Below, piece after piece: positions 27,701-31,290 of a stretch of DNA of 31,290 nucleotides; the stretch's first letter is position 1; each line of letters starts with the position of its first letter. A model generated the notes under the pieces. That model saw only the letters and a list, made by a program, of their open reading frames with translations. It searched no databases and was not told where the DNA came from. The position numbers and the translations under genes were made by a program. Source of the DNA: Acephala macrosclerotiorum (taxonomy: Eukaryota > Ascomycota > Leotiomycetes > Helotiales > Mollisiaceae). The stretch is from assembly GCA_014904845.1 (NCBI GenBank), contig MU119662.1, forward strand, positions 1 to 31,290, read 5' to 3'.

Positions 27701-30350
27701 AAATTTTTTGAAATAAATTTATTTTAAAAAATAAATACAAATACAAATTTCAATAATTTATAAATTATTTTATAAATTCAATCAAATTATTAATTTTTAT
27801 TTCGATATCGAAATTCGTATTAAAATTTATTACTTTATTTTATTTATTAATCTCAATATTTTTATTTTATTTAAATCGTAAAAAAAACAATTAATAATTA
27901 AAAACTAATTTATCGATTATACAAAATTAATTATTTTATTATTATTTATTTTTAATTGTTTAAAATCGAATTTACACGCATTAATTTATTTTTTTATTTT
28001 ATAATAAATTTTTATTTTTTTAAAAATATTAATAGTTTATTTAATAATACAAAATCAACAATTTTCTATTTTTCGATTATATTTTCAATTTGTAATTATT
28101 AAATCGTTTTATCGTTTTTATACAAATTATTAATCAAATTTTTAATCTAAATTTTTTTTAATTAAATTCGATTAAAACGTTTTTTAATTAAACAATTTTT
28201 TATTAAAAAAATTTCTATTTTTTTAAATAATAAAAAAAAATTACATTTAAAAATCGAAATTTAATTCAAATATTAATAATAAAATTAATTTATTCAATTT
28301 TTTTTTTCTATTTTCAATAATTAAACTTTTTTAATTTTATTAATTTATTAAATTTTTTTTATTTTCAACGATTAAATTTATTTAATTTAATCAAAAAAAT
28401 AAATAAAAACAAATATTGTATATTATTCAATACAAAAAACGAATTCAAAAAACAATAAAAATATTTACAATATTTTTATTTTCAAAAAATTATATTTATT
28501 TCGTTTATTAAATATAAATCAAATTTCAATATCAAATCAAATTATTTTATTATTTTTTGTAATTATTTATATTTTTAATAATTTTTCGATTTTTTTAATT
28601 CGATTTTTCTTTTTTATATCAAATCTATTATCAATATATACAATTTTTTTCTTTTTTCGTTTTATTTCACATTTTACAATAAATACTTTTTTTTCTCTCG
28701 ATTATAGAAATTCAAATAAATATTTTAAATTTCGAATATTCGAACAAATTATAAATTATTCGCAATAAAAACAATAAAAAATAATAATATAAAAAAAATA
28801 TATATATATTTTTGATAAAAACAAAAATATAAACAAAAATAAAATATTCAAATAATTATAAATTATTTATTAAAAAATAAATATTTTAAATTAAATATAA
28901 TACTACGAAAAAAAAATTATAATATAAAATACAATAAATAATTTATAATTTTAAATAACGAAAAAAAAAATTTATTTTAATAATAAAATTAATAAACTAT
29001 AAAAACATTTTTATTTTTATTATTATTTATAATTAAAAAATTAATTAAATAAATATAAAAACATTTTTTTTTATAAAAAAAATTAATATTAAAATTTATA
29101 TCAATTTATTTATTAAATATAATATTTTAAAAACTATTAAATTAAATAAAACTTTATATAATTTTAAATAATTATTTTATATATAATATAATTTTTTTAT
29201 TAAAAAAATATTATTATTACTATTTATATTAATAATTTCTTTATTACTAATAATTCACGAAAAAATATTAATACTATTAAAAAATCTTTCAATTTTTATT
29301 TTTATATATTTAATTTCGATTTATATTATTTTTATTTAAATATAAAAATTATTTAAAATTATTTTTATCGTTTTTTTCGTTTTTTATAAATCGCTTATTT
29401 TCAAAAAATTCTTAAAAATAATAATATATCGATTTATTTTACGATTAATACTTTAATAAAATTAATAATTTATTTAATTTTAATCGAAAAAAATTATTAA
29501 ATATTATTTTTTTCTCAATAAATATATTAATTTATTATCGATTTTTTTATATATATTATACTCGATACGCGATTTAATTTTATTTATATTATTTTAATCG
29601 TTAATCAATTTATTTCAAACTCGATTAAAACATATATAAAAACAATATTTTTTTTTTAATACATTTAAAATACATTTAATATAAATTTAATTTTCTAAAA
29701 ATCGATTTAATTACTTGAAAATTATATTAATTTTAATTAAATTAATAATCGTAATATTAAATAATCGATATTCGATTACGTATTTAATATAAAATCAATA
29801 ATTATTAATTAATTCGCAAAACGTCAATTTACAATTTTATTCTCATTTTATAAAATCGAATATATCGAATAAATAAATATAATCAAAAAAACGATTTAAA
29901 TTTTTTTTTTTAAATAAATTAATCTTAATAATTTAAATACAAATACTATTATTATTTATAAAAACAATTAAAATATTATTATATTTGTAAAAAATTCTCA
30001 ATTTTACGTTTAAATCAAATATATTAATATTTAATATTATTTTGTTTATAAAAAAATTATAAAAAAAATAAAAAAAATAAAAAATATATTTATACGTTAT
30101 AATAAATTGCAAATAAATTAATAAAAATACTATTAAAAAAATCGTTTTAAAAATTTCAAATAATTATAAAAATCAAATAATTTTTATAATCAAAAAATAA
30201 TTTATTATTAATTAATTATTTATAAATTAATTCGATTTTAATTCGAATATATTCAATTATAATATCGATTTTATTTATATTATTCGAATAATTATTATAT
30301 AAAATACTTTAAATTAAAATAAAAATTTTGTTTGAAATCTTAATTTTTAT
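24796..30350 (+). pseudogene. Destroyed gag-pol region of element B
   Basis: Begins at the ATA aligned with the ATG kept in element A (17934). The first 50 codons or so parallel A (RNVEND.K, NELNKLNKLNKK). Further on, stops occur in every frame, as expected when CAA, CAG, CGA and TGG codons become TAA, TAG or TGA. The 5.5-kb length would hold a typical LTR-retrotransposon polyprotein of about 1,800 residues. I could not identify protease, integrase, reverse transcriptase or RNase H motifs, so the Copia or Gypsy order of domains is open. Gene boundaries are approximate. Confidence 0.5.
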
Positions 30351-30520
30351 TATTAATATTTTAATATTAATTTTTATTACTTTTTTTATTTACTATTTAC
30401 TATTTTTTATATAATTTTAATTATAATTTATTGAAAATATAATTAAATATTGTATATAATATATAAAAAAATTTATATTTACTCGTTTAAAATATATAAA
30501 AATATTCAATCATATAAAAA

Positions 30521-30618
30521 TGTCAAAATAAAACTTTTTTTACTTTTTTTGTATATAAAAAAACTTCGCTTTTCTCATATATTATTAATAAAAAATACTC
30601 ATTTTATATCTTTTAACA
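30521..30618 (+). repeat. 3' LTR of element B (98 bp)
   Basis: Begins TGTCAAAATAAAACTT and ends CTTTTAACA, giving the clearest TG...CA pair in the family. The plus-strand open frame that overlaps it (30450-30659) is a chance frame through the tail and LTR and is not a gene. Confidence 0.9.
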
Positions 30619-30623
30619 ATTGT
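30619..30623. repeat. Target-site duplication of element B, right copy (ATTGT)
   Basis: Directly follows the TTTTAACA end of the 3' LTR. Sequence from here (ATTGTAAATACGAAATAAAAA) is the complement of element B around 25425-25446, confirming that the host sequence is element C. Confidence 0.75.
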
Positions 30624-31290
30624 AAATACGAAATAAAAACGTTAATAAATTTTTTTTGATTGTTTAAAAATAAATTTTAAATCGATTTACGATTAATTAA
30701 ATTTGTTTTTTTGTTAATAATAAAAGATTTTACAAGAAAAAAAAAAGAATTTAAAAATAAAAAAACTCGTTTAATAAATAATTAAAAATTACGAATAATT
30801 ATTTTAATATTTAAAAAAAAAAAACGTAATTTTCTTAGAAATCGACGTTAAAAAAAAATTTATTATTATTATTTGTAATTAATATTAAATTATAAATTTT
30901 ATTAAAAATATTAATAAAAATATTAAATAGGTTTTAAATAGTATTTTCAAAATAATAAAATTATTAATTAAAATTTCGTTAAATAAAACAATATTAAAAT
31001 TGCGATTACTCGAATTAAAATTTTTTTTTTTTTATAAAAAATATAATTAAAAAAATATAAAATATAATATTTTATTAATTTTATATATTTTTTATTTATT
31101 TCGCTTTTTTTATTTAATTTATTTAATTCGTTCGAATTTTTAATATTTTTTTTAATTTGAATTAAAATTTATTTGTAATTATTTTTAGTATTTCGTATTA
31201 TACGTAAAAAAAAAAATATATAATTATTATAATAATATTTGTAAAAATATTTTCAATTAATATAATCGAATATTATTATTAAAATTTAAA

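Larger units (their letters stand above)
23790..30618 (+). mobile_element. LTR retrotransposon element B, full length (6829 bp)
   Basis: Two 98-bp LTRs enclose 6.6 kb. The leader (23888 to about 24795) matches the leader of A. The interior from 24796 to about 30350 is the presumed gag-pol region and is full of stops. The 3' tail (about 30356-30520) matches the tails of A and C. Flanking 5-bp repeats ATTAT/ATTGT and the continuous match of C across the insertion point show that B inserted into C. C survives in CpA and CpT on the plus (sense) strand, while G outside CpG is nearly gone, so the element was mutated mainly G to A on its sense strand. No reverse transcriptase or integrase motif could be read through the mutation. 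Confidence 0.9.
18743..31290 (-). mobile_element. LTR retrotransposon element C, reverse orientation, interrupted by B, running off the window
   Basis: A copy of the same family as A and B on the minus strand. Its parts in this window are 18743-23789 (3' LTR remnant, 3' tail and most of the interior) and 30624-31290 (interior toward the 5' end). Element B sits between them. Matches to the reverse complement of B were checked by eye at both ends and in the middle: 18950-19090 with 30220-30390, 20590-20860 with 28400-28690, 23390-23640 with 25620-25830, and 30619-31290 with 24727-25446. The 5' leader and 5' LTR would lie outside, about 0.9 kb to the right. All coding frames are destroyed. Confidence 0.85.

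Noticed and set aside
24971..30355. The 5.4-kb interior of B as an independent insertion into an A-like element
   Set aside because: No terminal repeats or target duplication at its ends, and the same interior is present in the same order in element C. It is therefore the normal interior, and A is the deleted form.
30450..30659. 69-codon plus-strand open frame
   Set aside because: Runs through the 3' tail, LTR and target duplication of element B into element C. A frame crossing an insertion boundary is accidental.

Overview
This window is an extremely AT-rich, gene-free block. By eye only about one base in ten is G or C, and GG or CC almost never occurs. Most of the remaining C and G sit in CpG, mainly as TCGA, ACGA or CGTT. 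CpG is kept while CpA/TpG is scarce, and diverged repeat copies differ mainly by C/T and G/A transitions. This is the signature expected of repeat-induced point mutation (RIP) in a filamentous ascomycete (Pezizomycotina) AT-rich isochore. That assignment is an inference from composition. I see no intact gene, rRNA, tRNA or CRISPR array. All open frames are short, A/T-codon frames in mutated sequence.

Layout. 1-9120 is mutated sequence I cannot assign; it contains a perfect (TTTA)29 microsatellite at 6510-6628. 9121-11350 is the first copy of an unclassified interspersed repeat, called R1 here. 11351-14342 is unassigned. 14343-16703 is a second, direct copy of R1, interrupted by a 481-bp insertion at 16180-16660. 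From 16704 to the right edge almost everything belongs to one LTR-retrotransposon family with unusually short (98-99 bp) LTRs, present three times. Element A (16704-18364, + strand) lacks about 5.4 kb of its interior and carries a tandem duplication of its 5' LTR plus leader. Element C (18743-31290, - strand, running off the window) is cut in two by element B. Element B (23790-30618, + strand, 6829 bp) is full length and flanked by a 5-bp target duplication. B and C form a large inverted repeat with arms of about 5 kb.

How the pieces fit. A begins exactly at a TAAAT site in R1 (equivalent to 10975-10979). C ends, in reverse orientation, at the same R1 site seen from the other side. Between A and C lies an inverted piece of R1 (18365-18742, equivalent to 11348 back to 10975). 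The simplest account is that two copies of the retrotransposon inserted in opposite orientations about 370 bp apart in one R1 copy. Recombination between them then inverted the R1 stretch in the middle and exchanged the element halves. B later jumped into C. All copies were heavily mutated. The account predicts the missing target duplication and the continuation of R1 about 0.9 kb beyond the right edge of the window.
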